A stretch of DNA of 64,000 bases from CBDIDH01 sp965277595 (GCA_965277595.1 CBDIDH010000001.1:2108001-2172000), one strand, 5' to 3'. Shown: positions 33,764 through 42,720, counted from the first letter of the stretch. A program made the numbers and translations. Notes: generated by a model from the letters alone, not told the origin.

Positions 33764-34150
33764 TTGGCCAGTGCGGAGGATGAGGACGAGCTAGAAACGC
33801 CGGTGCTGCGGCCGTTGGTCTGGATAGGAAACGCCAAGCGGAACCTCCAGACGTTTCCTAAAGGCGCGCAGAAGATCATCGGCGACGAGCTGCAACTGAT
33901 CCAGTTTGGCGGAATGCCGAAAGATGCCAAGCCGTTCAAAGGGGTAGGCAGCGGCGTTTTTGAGATCGCCTTGCGATACGACGCCGAAGCCTACCGCACC
34001 GTACTGGCTGTCCAGCTCGGCAAGAAAATCTACGTGCTGCATGCCTTCCAGAAGAAATCGAAGAAGGGCATCGAAACGGCAAAGTATGATGTCGCTCTGA
34101 TAAAGCAGCGATATGCGGAAGCGAAGGAGCGAGCGAAACATGAAGACTGA
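33764..34150 (+). CDS. RelE/HigB-type toxin (phage Gp49-like)
   Basis: 128 residues from TTG 33764 with AGGAG about ten bases upstream. It has RPLVWIGNAKRNLQTFPKGA, FGGMPKDAKPFKGVGSGVFE and YVLHAFQKKSKKGIETAK, the signature of the toxin family that is encoded before its XRE antitoxin. Predicted ribosome-dependent mRNA endonuclease. The antitoxin ATG lies inside its last codons. Confidence 0.9.
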   Translation: MASAEDEDELETPVLRPLVWIGNAKRNLQTFPKGAQKIIGDELQLIQFGGMPKDAKPFKGVGSGVFEIALRYDAEAYRTVLAVQLGKKIYVLHAFQKKSKKGIETAKYDVALIKQRYAEAKERAKHED

Positions 34151-34478
34151 CGACCAGGCTGCAAGCGAATTTGAAGAAGGCTCGGGCAATGTTTTCGCCG
34201 ACCTGGGCCTTGACGATGCCGATGAAATGTTCGCACGAGCCAAACTCGGCTTTCATGTCTATACGTTGCTCATGAATAAAAAGCTCAAACAGAAGGAAAT
34301 CGCTTCGCTGCTGGGGATCAAGCAGCCGGAAGTCTCCCACCTGATGAACGGGCATTTCAATCGCTTTACCACCGACAAGCTGCTCGATTTCCTCAAACGG
34401 CTGGATAGAAAGGTCACAATCCAGATCAGCCCGCACAAGCCGGGTGAACCTTACCAGGAAATCGGCTTCGGTGTGTGA
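34140..34478 (+). CDS. HigA-type XRE antitoxin
   Basis: 112 residues from ATG 34140, overlapping the toxin by 11 bases, with AAGGAGCG upstream. The helix-turn-helix is LKQKEIASLLGIKQPEVSHL. The protein would neutralise the toxin and repress the operon at the palindrome within the promoter. The toxin-first order is usual for this family. Confidence 0.9.
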   Translation: MKTDDQAASEFEEGSGNVFADLGLDDADEMFARAKLGFHVYTLLMNKKLKQKEIASLLGIKQPEVSHLMNGHFNRFTTDKLLDFLKRLDRKVTIQISPHKPGEPYQEIGFGV

Positions 34479-34558
34479 CTGGCTGAGCTGGACCGTTTAA
34501 CGAACGGTCTGAATTCCACGCAATCGGAACCCCGGGATACCGCAACTCGGCTTGGCGA

Positions 34559-34586
34559 TTGCAGACCCCTGCGGAAATGGTATACT
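34559..34586 (+). promoter_or_regulatory. Promoter of the HEPN gene
   Basis: TTGCAG (34559-34564) and TATACT (34581-34586), 16 bases apart, 47 bases above ATG 34634. Confidence 0.5.
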
Positions 34587-34633
34587 GAACTACCGTCCAA
34601 TACGCTTCTATGGTGACCCGCAAGGGGCCTCGA

Positions 34634-36109
34634 ATGCAAAGCGATGCCGACATAGAACTTGTGACGAATTACCTTTTGGCTTGCCAACAGGTGATAGCGG
34701 ATCACCAGAGCGACGGAAGGTTGAAGAAAGGCACAGAAACTTACGTTCGCTCTATCGCAAAGTCGATTCATTATACCAATCGGGGAATCATACATATTAC
34801 TTATGATTCTGAGTTTGTCGCCCGAGAAATCTGGGGGTGGAGGGAATATCAAGAACTCCGCCTGTCGGTGTTTCCCAAGCTGGCGGCACACGCGCATTGC
34901 GTTGACGCCCTGGCCGCGCGTTCTGCCGTGTCGCAGGAAACCATTGCCAAATGGCTTTTCGGCCTGACGCACGACGTGACCAAGCCGGTGAATCCCGTCG
35001 ATCAAGATTTTCTACGGGAGCGCACCGGATGGTTTCTCAACGACGTCAGGCAGGATCCGGTCACTTGGAGGGCGAAACTGTGGCTGCAAGGCGTAATTCT
35101 TGAAGGGGAGGAATTCGCGCTTGGCGATGGCATCGTCATCCGCCGGCCGCAGGCGTCCGACCTTGAACGGGAAGCGCGCGCCGGCTTCATGCTGTCAGGG
35201 AACCTTTTTTCCGGACCAAACCCATCGGCCATTGTGGACTACACGTTTCGAGGCAGCCCATCACAAATCGCATCGGAACCATTTTTCGTCGAACGGAGAA
35301 CCGAAACGCTTCTCCAGATTCTTCGCCTCTACAAAGTTGGGTCGGTTGAATCGCTCAACCTTGAATACGTTGCTGCATCGTACTGCCACCACAACGGAAC
35401 GGTCGGCTCCGACAGGCAAGCCTTATCGCAGATCAACGCATATTCCTACAGTATCAGCCAGTCGGACGTCGAGCCGCTCAGCAGATTCATCGCCACGCTG
35501 CTCGATCGTATCCCGTCCTATATGGAGCTGCTCGACCCACCCAAGAAACCGAACATCCTCGGCATACCTTTGCCAAGATACACAGATTGTCTGACCCGCG
35601 AAATGGGTGTCGAGGAGCGGATAGCGTCCGCCGTCACTTGCTTTGAAGGGTTGTATCTGACCGATGACGACAAGGGAGATATTGCCTACAAATTCGCTCA
35701 GCGTCTCGCCCTCACTCTGCGACATTTTGGCTTCGATCCAAAAGCGGTCGCCAAAGACGCTAATATGGCATACGGTATAAGGAGCAGATTCGTTCACGGG
35801 GTTTTTGTCAAAGACAACAAACGTCAAGAAACATTTCTGTTATGCGACCGGATTGTGAATTACGCCCGGATCTCGATGGTTATGTGCTTGCAACTTAATA
35901 ATAAGACTAATGACATTAAGAATCCATTTCTTAAAAGCCTTGATTATGCTATGTTGACTGACGCGGATGCCCGCCAGCTCCGCGAGAGAATTGAGTCAGA
36001 AACATTTGTGCCGAATGCCGATCTTCTGCCGGTCCACTACCTCCAGCTTGAGGAAAAAGAGAGCAAGAAGATGGATGAGCCCGATCCAAACCGCGAGCAC
36101 GTGCACTAG
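34634..36109 (+). CDS. HEPN (Apea-like) domain protein, candidate abortive-infection gene
   Basis: 491 residues from ATG 34634, preferred over ATG 34610 because AAGGGG lies just upstream. The C-terminal third reads VEERIASAVTCFEGLYLTDD and then YGIRSRFVHGVF, where R383 and H388 form an R-x4-H motif typical of HEPN RNases of the Apea-like group. The N-terminal 300 residues have no motif I recognise and may sense phage or other nucleic acid. It has its own promoter and sits between two TA operons. Defence function is inferred. Confidence 0.75.
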   Translation: MQSDADIELVTNYLLACQQVIADHQSDGRLKKGTETYVRSIAKSIHYTNRGIIHITYDSEFVAREIWGWREYQELRLSVFPKLAAHAHCVDALAARSAVSQETIAKWLFGLTHDVTKPVNPVDQDFLRERTGWFLNDVRQDPVTWRAKLWLQGVILEGEEFALGDGIVIRRPQASDLEREARAGFMLSGNLFSGPNPSAIVDYTFRGSPSQIASEPFFVERRTETLLQILRLYKVGSVESLNLEYVAASYCHHNGTVGSDRQALSQINAYSYSISQSDVEPLSRFIATLLDRIPSYMELLDPPKKPNILGIPLPRYTDCLTREMGVEERIASAVTCFEGLYLTDDDKGDIAYKFAQRLALTLRHFGFDPKAVAKDANMAYGIRSRFVHGVFVKDNKRQETFLLCDRIVNYARISMVMCLQLNNKTNDIKNPFLKSLDYAMLTDADARQLRERIESETFVPNADLLPVHYLQLEEKESKKMDEPDPNREHVH

Positions 36110-36237
36110 TCATTTCTTCACTTCCATAATATGTAATTGTTTCGATGGTTTGTGCTTAGCGTACGATTCTGAACATCCTCTGCGATGACGCCATTCCGGC
36201 AGAATGCCCCATTTGAGACGCCGTAACTCGCTTGCCC

Positions 36238-36266
36238 TTGGCACGATAGGCTTTCCGTGCTAACAT
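36238..36266 (+). promoter_or_regulatory. Promoter of RHH-VapC operon
   Basis: TTGGCA (36238-36243) and TAACAT (36261-36266) with 17-base spacing, followed by AGGAGG and ATG 36291. The rest of the 36110-36237 gap is AT-rich with no gene seen. Confidence 0.65.
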
Positions 36267-36290
36267 CAAAGAAGGCAAGGAGGTTGCATC

Positions 36291-36557
36291 ATGACGATAC
36301 ATGTATCGAAAGACGTAGAAAACGCCATCGACGCGGCGGTGCAGAGCGGTCGTTTCGCGTCCGCCGATGAGATGGTTAACCAACTCGTACGGGATTACGC
36401 CCGCCGCCATCCCGTACCGCCCCAGGCTAACGACAGTGAAGAGATGCCCGATCCCCTGTTGGGCCTGATGCGTGACGATGCCGAGCTGATGGACGAGATC
36501 GTAGCTGACGCTTACCGCCACCGGCGGGAGGATAAATGGCGGGAAATTGATCTTTGA
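36291..36557 (+). CDS. RHH-type antitoxin for PIN toxin
   Basis: 88 residues. MTIHVSKDVENAIDAAVQSG then FASADEMVNQLVRDYA is a ribbon-helix-helix/CopG-ParD-like N-terminus, and the tail RHRREDKWREIDL is charged. A strong AGGAGG site precedes it. Overlaps vapC by four bases (TTGA). Confidence 0.85.
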   Translation: MTIHVSKDVENAIDAAVQSGRFASADEMVNQLVRDYARRHPVPPQANDSEEMPDPLLGLMRDDAELMDEIVADAYRHRREDKWREIDL

Positions 36558-36973
36558 ACAAGGCGATTCTCGACACCGACATCTTTTCCGAAATCATCAA
36601 GGGCGTGGATCAGACCGTAGCCGCCCACGCGAAATCCTACCGCAGGTCGTTCGGCCACTACACCATCGCCGCCGTCACGGTCATGGAAATCGTTCGCGGC
36701 TACCAGAAGAAGCAGGCGACCCGACAACTGCAAGCTTTTCTCACCGCCATCCCCTCTGCCGAAGTGCTTGCGTTTGAAACGGCCGAGGCTGAGCTGGCCG
36801 GACGCATTGCAGGAGAGTTGGAGCGTACGGGCAGGCCAATCGGTACGGCTGATACGATGATCGCTGCCGTCGCCATCGAGCACGGGTTGGAACTGGTTAC
36901 TGGCAACACGACGCATTTTCAGCGTGTCCAACAACTCGGCTACCTACTCACGCTAATCAACTGGCGTATTTAG
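36554..36973 (+). CDS. vapC: PIN-domain toxin, VapC type
   Basis: 139 residues from TTG 36554 in a TTGA overlap with the antitoxin stop. The acidic PIN residues are D7 (ILDTDIFSEI), E45 (VTVMEIVRG) and D100 (GTADTMIAA), with TGNTTHF as the final motif. Predicted RNase toxin. The TTG start inside the overlap probably keeps toxin output below antitoxin output. Confidence 0.9.
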   Translation: MNKAILDTDIFSEIIKGVDQTVAAHAKSYRRSFGHYTIAAVTVMEIVRGYQKKQATRQLQAFLTAIPSAEVLAFETAEAELAGRIAGELERTGRPIGTADTMIAAVAIEHGLELVTGNTTHFQRVQQLGYLLTLINWRI

Positions 36974-37021
36974 GGTTCGCGAACATCCCGCCGCCCGGCT
37001 ACCACCGCTGAGGTTCAATTC

Positions 37022-37324
37022 ATGACCGTTGACGATCAATTCATGGAAGGATTTCAATTCGCCCTCATCGTGCTTGGCAGCATGGGGCATGATCCTGGCA
37101 TCGATGCCATCGCTGCTCAGATGACGAGCGTGGTAAAGGGCGATCTCACTCTTTCTCCGTCGCCGCCCGAAGCCATTCAATCCATCGAAGTGGAATACGG
37201 CGTACCGCTTCCGGAACACCTGAAACAATCCGTCCACCGCCTTTTGGGAGATCGGCGAGAGATGGATGAGGACCGCAGGAAAACATGCCTGGCAGTCCTC
37301 GCACAAATGGGCTTCGGCGTGTAG
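37022..37324 (+). CDS. Small hypothetical protein
   Basis: 100 residues from ATG 37022 with GAGG upstream. Soluble, helical, no motif. It ends with a short pattern (RKTCLAVLAQMGFGV). It is followed 33 bases later by another unknown gene, so they may be one unit. Confidence 0.55.
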   Translation: MTVDDQFMEGFQFALIVLGSMGHDPGIDAIAAQMTSVVKGDLTLSPSPPEAIQSIEVEYGVPLPEHLKQSVHRLLGDRREMDEDRRKTCLAVLAQMGFGV

Positions 37325-37357
37325 CCGGAAGGTTGACAGCCAAGAGGTGCAGCATCG

Positions 37358-37963
37358 ATGGCAACCTACCAGATCGCCTTCTTGCGGATCACCAAGGTTA
37401 AACCGCAGTGCCACCGCTTCCGGTGGTCGGGTGAAGTAGGCGTGTCCGTTCCCGATCACCGAGTCTTCTACAGCCTGGATTTCGGCGGTGGTGACGCAAT
37501 GCAGGAGGCGAGAGCCGCCGGATACCCGATTGTTGAACATATCGGTGCATACTTTGTCGATATCGACTGGCTGATCGCCACGGCGGAAAAGCCGAACCAC
37601 GCGGCCTATTTCACGTCGATCAAGTCAGCCGCTTTGGTCAAGTATGCGGCGAAGTCGGGTGAAAAGGTCAAGCTGCCGCCGCTCCCACGCATGACCGTCG
37701 CCGAGGAACTCGCCAACCGAAACCATTGCCGGGTTAACCTGGCAGGGGTCAGTGTCGAGTTGGACGGCGTTCCTGATGTCGTCGATAGCAGCTATTGGGC
37801 CGAACCCGGCAAGCTGCTCGTGCGGCTTAAAAGCGGCATCGAAGTAACGCCGGATCAATTGATTCTTCGGTCGAACTGGCCACCGGCATGCTGTTCTCCG
37901 GGCCGCTGGCACGCTCTCAACCGGCATGAGCCTAGTAGACGCCGAGTCAAACACACACACTAG
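37358..37963 (+). CDS. Hypothetical protein, unknown
   Basis: 201 residues from ATG 37358 with AGAGGTG upstream. The first 80 residues look like a beta-rich domain (VFYSLDFGGGDAMQEARAAG). The region LLVRLKSGIEVTPDQLILRS could be a DUF2442-like small domain, but this is weak. The last 30 residues are basic and low complexity, and may reflect a frameshifted tail. Confidence 0.55.
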   Translation: MATYQIAFLRITKVKPQCHRFRWSGEVGVSVPDHRVFYSLDFGGGDAMQEARAAGYPIVEHIGAYFVDIDWLIATAEKPNHAAYFTSIKSAALVKYAAKSGEKVKLPPLPRMTVAEELANRNHCRVNLAGVSVELDGVPDVVDSSYWAEPGKLLVRLKSGIEVTPDQLILRSNWPPACCSPGRWHALNRHEPSRRRVKHTH

Positions 37964-38012
37964 AGGCCGTGAGCAGACTGATCCCAATGCGGTGGCGCAT
38001 GAGAAATGCCGA

Positions 38013-38306
38013 TCAGTTTTTCCGCTGAAGTCCTTCCGCGATCTCACCTACCTCGATCTTCGTCGCTTGCCCCGCAGACCAAGGCCCGATCACGAACCTA
38101 ACTGGGCTTCCGGTTACAGAGTATTCGTCCGGCGTATTCGAATTGGGGCCACCCCATACGGGGCAATCCAGCTTGTCCCGGAATGGCAATTCAGCCGCGA
38201 TAGTAGCCGCCGCAGTTCTTTGCTCATTGTTGAGGTCTGGGTGGAGGCTGAGTTTCGTGAACAGCTCCACCGGTGTCTCGGCTAAGACGAAGACTGTGGT
38301 CGCCAA
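38013..38306 (-). CDS. Hypothetical protein on minus strand
   Basis: 97 residues from TTG 38306 with GAGGGGG eight bases upstream. The sequence (MATTVFVLAETPVELFTKLS, then FRDKLDCPVWGGPNSNTPDE) has a normal protein composition, unlike the arginine-rich plus-strand frame over the same DNA. Unknown function. Confidence 0.5.
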   Translation of the reverse strand: MATTVFVLAETPVELFTKLSLHPDLNNEQRTAAATIAAELPFRDKLDCPVWGGPNSNTPDEYSVTGSPVRFVIGPWSAGQATKIEVGEIAEGLQRKN

Positions 38307-38529
38307 TTCAATTTCCCCCTCAACGGAACAGTTCTGACAGCCTGTGTGGCCGCCAGTCAATCCAGTTTATCCGGTTATTCAGATTCGGTCGAGGGCGTGG
38401 AAGATCAGCGTTGTAGCCGGACATCTTTGCGGGGCCTGATTCCGAAGCCGTTGACAACATCGCAACCGCTTGGGTAGTCTCGATTTGTACGTGTCGATAA
38501 CTGGTCTTCCTAACCGGAAGGAACAGAAC
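38307..38529. other. Intergenic stretch, no gene supported
   Basis: Between divergent small genes. Open frames here are shadows without ribosome sites. Confidence 0.35.
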
Positions 38530-38730
38530 ATGCAAAACCGCTTGGAGCCAGGAACTTTGGTTCGCGCGAAGGTGCGGGCCACCTCGGGATGGAAGGGCGT
38601 CGGCATCGTGAAGTATGACGATGGGCGTGGCGGCGTCATCATCGATAAAGTGCCATCGGCACCAAACGATTTCTTGAGTACGGCGGATTTTTGCCGTCAC
38701 GAGTTGACCGTTATCCGAAAGCGCCGTTGA
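38530..38730 (+). CDS. Small basic KOW/SH3-like protein
   Basis: 66 residues from ATG 38530 with AAGGAAC upstream. LEPGTLVRAKVRATSGWKGV then GIVKYDDGRGGVIIDKVPS resembles a small beta-barrel (KOW or SH3-like) that could bind nucleic acid. Unknown role. Confidence 0.6.
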   Translation: MQNRLEPGTLVRAKVRATSGWKGVGIVKYDDGRGGVIIDKVPSAPNDFLSTADFCRHELTVIRKRR

Positions 38731-38811
38731 ACAGAGTGACTCAGGTAGGTTGTCGGGATAGGGCGCCACGCCTTCGGTGTCGGAATTCGCAAAATGTTTT
38801 GACTACAAACC

Positions 38812-39333
38812 CTATGCCCCCGACTTTTGTGTATGGTCAATGATTTCAATGTAAAGTGATGTCATTTTATCGACTGTTTTCATGTGCTCCATGATCTCAG
38901 CCATAGTCTCCTGCGTCTTTTCATCCGGGTGGACGTAGGTCTTTCCCAGCCTGCTGAACATTATTAACCCAAGCATTTCAAGAATCCGTGTACTTGACCG
39001 TTTAGTGGCGGTGATCGCCTCGCCCACTCTGGCACGGACGAAGCCGTACTCGGCACCGATGGTCAGGATCGTTTCTTCTTCGTTGCGTAGCATGTCCCGG
39101 AATTCTTCTAGGTCCCTGGACAGGTTTTCAAGGATGGTTTTGTGCACCGGCCCTTGATCCTGGTATTCCTCCCTAAGTTTTATATCGTCCTGCCGTAGGT
39201 TCCTGACGACCGTGTAATGCGGCATCAGCTTCCGTGAGTTGGCTTTGTCGATTTCCTGCCGCTCGGCATCCGATTGCTGACGATCTTCCTTGGCCATGGA
39301 ATGATACCTGCTCATAATTCGGTGATTGGTCAA
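38812..39333 (-). CDS. Coiled-coil protein, second gene of a coupled pair
   Basis: 173 residues from TTG 39333, whose TTGA overlaps the preceding stop; ATG 39315 and ATG 39297 are alternatives. It is highly charged and helical (RQDDIKLREEYQDQGPVHKT), with a central helix-turn-helix-like segment (EAITATKRSSTRILEMLGLI). No membrane part. It may be a DNA-binding or structural partner of the 62-aa protein. Confidence 0.65.
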   Translation of the reverse strand: MTNHRIMSRYHSMAKEDRQQSDAERQEIDKANSRKLMPHYTVVRNLRQDDIKLREEYQDQGPVHKTILENLSRDLEEFRDMLRNEEETILTIGAEYGFVRARVGEAITATKRSSTRILEMLGLIMFSRLGKTYVHPDEKTQETMAEIMEHMKTVDKMTSLYIEIIDHTQKSGA

Positions 39334-39518
39334 CTCAGGTATTCGAGGGTGTAGCGTTCCAACCGCTCAAGGAACGTCGCGGTTTCAGGTGAATCGCCCA
39401 ACGATGCAACGGCCAGGTCGCAGAGCAGGCGTTTGGTCGCTGCCAACTGGGCTTTGAGCACCCGCACTTCCTTTTCAAGGCCATCGACGTGGTTTTTCAA
39501 CGTGGATTCATCGGGCAT
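39330..39518 (-). CDS. Short coiled-coil protein, first gene of a coupled pair
   Basis: 62 residues from ATG 39518 with AGGAG seven bases upstream. A leucine-heptad coiled coil (VDGLEKEVRVLKAQLAATKR) covers most of it. The TTGA overlap with the next gene indicates a two-gene operon, with a size and layout like a small regulatory or antitoxin-like pair, but neither protein belongs to a TA family I know. Confidence 0.65.
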   Translation of the reverse strand: MPDESTLKNHVDGLEKEVRVLKAQLAATKRLLCDLAVASLGDSPETATFLERLERYTLEYLS

Positions 39519-39599
39519 GGCGCTTCTCCTGGCGTTTTGACGGTACGACCAGCCATGTATTGTACCAAATGGGAACGATTGCCACGACGGCTGGATACG

Positions 39600-39933
39600 C
39601 CGTCAGCTACCTGACACAGCCGCCGACTTTAACGATCCCAACGACGAGCCTACCGCCATCAAGGGCGAGCCGTTATCGGAAACCGTCATCCGCGAGCGCC
39701 CCGGTCTAGCGTCATGTTTCCGAGACGGGCAGCGTGTGGGTCAGCTCCATGACCAAGGCGAAGACCGGTCGCACGTTCTCTATTGCCCGAAACACCGCAG
39801 TCGAGTTTTCGCAGCGATCACACGGCGGCAGCGTGGACGCAGACTAAAGGAGACTCAAGCCGGGGCCATGGCTTCTGCCCACTGTCCAACTTTACAGCAA
39901 AATGGTCTTGGCAAAATGGGCAATCCGCTTTAG
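39600..39933 (+). pseudogene. Probable remains of coding sequence before the Phd-VapC locus
   Basis: One frame reads DFNDPNDEPTAIKGEPLSET then VIRERPGLA (from about 39624), and another reads VSSMTKAKTGRTFSIARNTA from about 39738. Both look like genuine protein text but lack starts and continue as shadow-like sequence. This suggests decayed genes. The rest of 39519-39969 holds only the promoter below. Confidence 0.35.
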
Positions 39934-39936
39934 ACT
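39908..39936 (+). promoter_or_regulatory. Promoter of Phd-VapC operon
   Basis: TTGGCA (39908-39913) and TAGACT (39931-39936), 17-base spacing. agactag is repeated directly at 39932 and about 39947, which may be an antitoxin-binding pair. Confidence 0.55.
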
Positions 39937-39969
39937 AGGTTCACCAGACTAGAACAAAAGGATACCCGC

Positions 39970-40218
39970 ATGAAATCTGTCGGAAGTTACGAAGCCAAAA
40001 CGCATCTGCCCAGCCTGCTCAGCCAGGTAGAGAAAGGCGAGTCGATCACCATCACGAAACGCGGCAAACCGATCGCCGTGTTATCGCCTGCCCAGGAGCA
40101 GACCAAACCGGACGTTAAAGCGGTCATTGAGGCAATGCTAGCCTACCGCGACGAACACGGCCCCGTGCTCGGCGATGACCTTACCGTGCGGGAGATGATC
40201 GAGGAGGGGCGGCCTTGA
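39970..40218 (+). CDS. Phd/YefM antitoxin
   Basis: 82 residues. MKSVGSYEAKTHLPSLLSQV, then TITKRGKPIAVLSP, is the classic Phd fold. The C-terminal part (YRDEHGPVLGDDLTVREMIE) is the toxin-binding segment. It overlaps the toxin gene by four bases. Confidence 0.92.
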   Translation: MKSVGSYEAKTHLPSLLSQVEKGESITITKRGKPIAVLSPAQEQTKPDVKAVIEAMLAYRDEHGPVLGDDLTVREMIEEGRP

Positions 40219-40667
40219 GCAAAAAGAAGGGAATCGCCAAGCGCCCACCGGAAGGGCTGGTGCTCGATTGCTCCATCGTGATGGCTTGGTATTTCGCAGA
40301 CGAAACAAGCAGCTATGCCGACAACGTTGCCCGCAGCTTGCCCTCTCAAATGGCTTTCGTACCGCAAAACTGGCCCTTGGAAGTGACCAATACCCTTGTG
40401 ATGGGAGAACGCCGCAAGCGTTCGACGCAGGCACAGGCGGCAAGGCTACTTAAGAATCTAGCTGCGTTGCCGATCACCATCGACGATGAAACTAATTTGC
40501 ATGCTTGGAGTGCAACCCTGAGCCTGGCTCGCGAACAAAACCTTACGTCCTACGACGCCGCGTACCTGGAATTGGCCATGCGTCGTGGCCTGCCGTTAGC
40601 GACATTGGATGACAAGTTGAAAACGGCCGCCCAAGCCGTTGGCGTACCGCTCTACGATATTCACTGA
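40215..40667 (+). CDS. vapC: PIN-domain toxin, VapC type
   Basis: 150 residues from TTG 40215 in a TTGA overlap. PIN residues: D18 (LVLDCSIVMAWYF), E56 (WPLEVTNTL), D113 and the end motif (SYDAAYLELA, then LATLDDKL). Predicted RNase toxin, controlled by the Phd-type antitoxin upstream. Confidence 0.9.
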   Translation: MSKKKGIAKRPPEGLVLDCSIVMAWYFADETSSYADNVARSLPSQMAFVPQNWPLEVTNTLVMGERRKRSTQAQAARLLKNLAALPITIDDETNLHAWSATLSLAREQNLTSYDAAYLELAMRRGLPLATLDDKLKTAAQAVGVPLYDIH

Positions 40668-40711
40668 ATGTTTGCCGCAACGCGATCGGCGATTTAAAGG
40701 ATTTCGAGCAC

Positions 40712-41884
40712 ATGGCACGTCGCGCCTTTATCAGTTCGGTGATGCGGGATTTCGCCCCTGAGCGGCTTGCCGCCAAAGAGGCGATTACTCGGCTTCGCCA
40801 CCAGCCTGTCATGGCCGAGGATTTCGGAGCGCAACCGAACAGTTCCCAAACGGCATGCCTGGAGGGAGTGCGTAGCAGCGACATCTATATTGGCATATAT
40901 GGTGAACGTTACGGGTACGTGGCGCCCGGCTCTGGACTTGCGGCGACCGAGGAAGAATTCCAGGAAGCACGTCGGCGAGGCATGCCCATCCTATGCTTCG
41001 AGAAGAAAGGGCCGAAAGAACCTTCACAGAACGCTTTTCTACAAAAGATCAAGGCTTACGAAACCGGGTATGCATTTGCCTTCTTCGAATCGCCCGATGA
41101 ACTGAAAATGCAGATCGTACAGGCATTAAATGACCTGATCGGCAATCCGGGCATCCGGACGCTCGATCCAACGACCGCAGCAGTGGCCTTGGATGAGCAT
41201 AAGTGGGGCAGCCGGCGTGAGTCTCAGTATGGTACGTGGCTTGGAGCGGTGATTGTCCCTGCCAGGCAAGGGGAAAGCTTCCTTGACGTTTTGGAATTCG
41301 GTCGCAAGGAGATGCGCGATCGACTACTACAGCCAGCCTATTTCGGGGCGGGGAGCCTTTTCAAACTCGAACACGGCACCAGTACGGCTGAAGAGAGCAA
41401 TGCTCTCGTGTTTAGCCAGGAGATTAGTCGTCAAAGCGTGGCCAGATTGGAGATTCATAGTGACGGCGCATTGGTTTACGGCACGTCGCTACGCCGCGAT
41501 TCGACTGGTCATTCATTCGGCAATCTCTACATCATAAGCGAAGACGACGTGCAGGCACACCTTGCCGCGTTCCTGTCTTACGCTAACGCGCATTACAAAT
41601 CCATTCCTCGTGGCGAAATGATTTCATCGCTGTATGTGGGCATCAGTTTGACGGGCATCGCTAGCAAAAATTTCGGTAATCTGCCCACCTATCCTGTCAA
41701 CTCATTCACCGTACCGATGCACAATCTGGCTGATCCGCTCAAAGCCCCGCCCGCTCCGCTACACATTTCCCGAGCCGACTTATCCGACGCTCCGGCCCTT
41801 GCTCGCAGGATTACGGACCATGTGGCCCGTCTATTTCGCACCGCTAAAGCTTACTACACACCCGATAGCGGTGGCCGGCGTTAA
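40712..41884 (+). CDS. DUF4062 (TIR-like) domain protein, defence candidate
   Basis: 390 residues from ATG 40712 with AAGGA upstream. The N-terminal ~110 residues match DUF4062: RAFISSVMRDFAPERLAAKE, QTACLEGVRSSDIYIGIYGE and ATEEEFQEARRRGMPILCFE. This Rossmann-like domain is related to TIR/nucleoside-deoxyribosyltransferase folds and is often found at the N-terminus of bacterial immune proteins. The C-terminal 250 residues are unrecognised. It starts 44 bases after a TA operon and is followed by a convergent DUF5677-like gene. Confidence 0.8.
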   Translation: MARRAFISSVMRDFAPERLAAKEAITRLRHQPVMAEDFGAQPNSSQTACLEGVRSSDIYIGIYGERYGYVAPGSGLAATEEEFQEARRRGMPILCFEKKGPKEPSQNAFLQKIKAYETGYAFAFFESPDELKMQIVQALNDLIGNPGIRTLDPTTAAVALDEHKWGSRRESQYGTWLGAVIVPARQGESFLDVLEFGRKEMRDRLLQPAYFGAGSLFKLEHGTSTAEESNALVFSQEISRQSVARLEIHSDGALVYGTSLRRDSTGHSFGNLYIISEDDVQAHLAAFLSYANAHYKSIPRGEMISSLYVGISLTGIASKNFGNLPTYPVNSFTVPMHNLADPLKAPPAPLHISRADLSDAPALARRITDHVARLFRTAKAYYTPDSGGRR

Positions 41885-41898
41885 CTTAGCGTGCTGCA

Positions 41899-42720
41899 TT
41901 AGCTAGTGCTCACCGGCTCACATAGCTTTGCGCCCGGCCCCATGGTCGCGATTTTTGCGAGCGTCACCAGGTAATCCGTCGAGCCGTTATCGATGTGATT
42001 CAGCAAATGCCCATAAAAATCATAAACGACCGCCATCCAGCGAAAATCGCTCTGATTCAACGCCTCATTCACGAGCAAACATCCAATCAAAAGTGAATTA
42101 TGGAGCACCGAGATTTGTGAGGGAAAGTCCGGCTTCGGCTCCAGCTTCGTGATGGCATAGAATTCTTCCAACCCGTCGTTGGCCATCGGGTGGACGTGCG
42201 ACGACGCGTAATCGTAGCTATAATTATATATAAATTCCATATTCAATTGCTTGGCTACGTCCTCCGCCTTCGGACGTCTCCATTGCGGCGGTGCGCTTTT
42301 TAGCGCTGCATACCGTGCCTTCTCCTCCTCTGTCGGTGAAAAGAGCGGCAAATCGATCATATCACGGCACTTGGGGTCACTCCGAAGCCGGTTCCTGGCC
42401 TCGAACTGTTTCATAAATGACCAGTCGTCAAATAGCTCGTATGAATCGGTTTTGCCGAGACTGACCAGATGGAAGTAGCGATCGGTGATGCAGCGGTGCA
42501 GAATCCAGCAATCCTGGACGTTTCCCAAGTCCCAGAGCGTCATCACGCTTCGCACCATCATAATGGTGCGGGCTATGAAGTTTTGAATGATGAGATTCTT
42601 TTTCCCAAGCGGATGCCGCGCAAAGCCAAACAGGAGCAGACCCGAAAGACCGGCAAAGGATTCAGTTGCCCGCCGGTATTCTTCGGCGGTCCGGTACTCG
42701 TTCGGCGAAAACTTGGGCAT
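41899..42720 (-). CDS. DUF5677-like protein
   Basis: 273 residues from ATG 42720 with GAGG six bases upstream. The pattern is helical with FIARTIMMVRSVMTLWDLGN, ILHRCITDRYFHLVSLGK and FIYNYSYDYASSHVHPMAND, the last like the YxxxSxxxH element of DUF5677. Members of that family appear in defence islands without a known mechanism. It converges on the DUF4062 gene with a 14-base gap. Confidence 0.65.
   Translation of the reverse strand: MPKFSPNEYRTAEEYRRATESFAGLSGLLLFGFARHPLGKKNLIIQNFIARTIMMVRSVMTLWDLGNVQDCWILHRCITDRYFHLVSLGKTDSYELFDDWSFMKQFEARNRLRSDPKCRDMIDLPLFSPTEEEKARYAALKSAPPQWRRPKAEDVAKQLNMEFIYNYSYDYASSHVHPMANDGLEEFYAITKLEPKPDFPSQISVLHNSLLIGCLLVNEALNQSDFRWMAVVYDFYGHLLNHIDNGSTDYLVTLAKIATMGPGAKLCEPVSTS

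Noticed and set aside
37926..38285. Plus-strand 119-codon frame
   Set aside because: Arg-rich shadow; the minus-strand frame at 38013-38306 has a ribosome site and normal composition.
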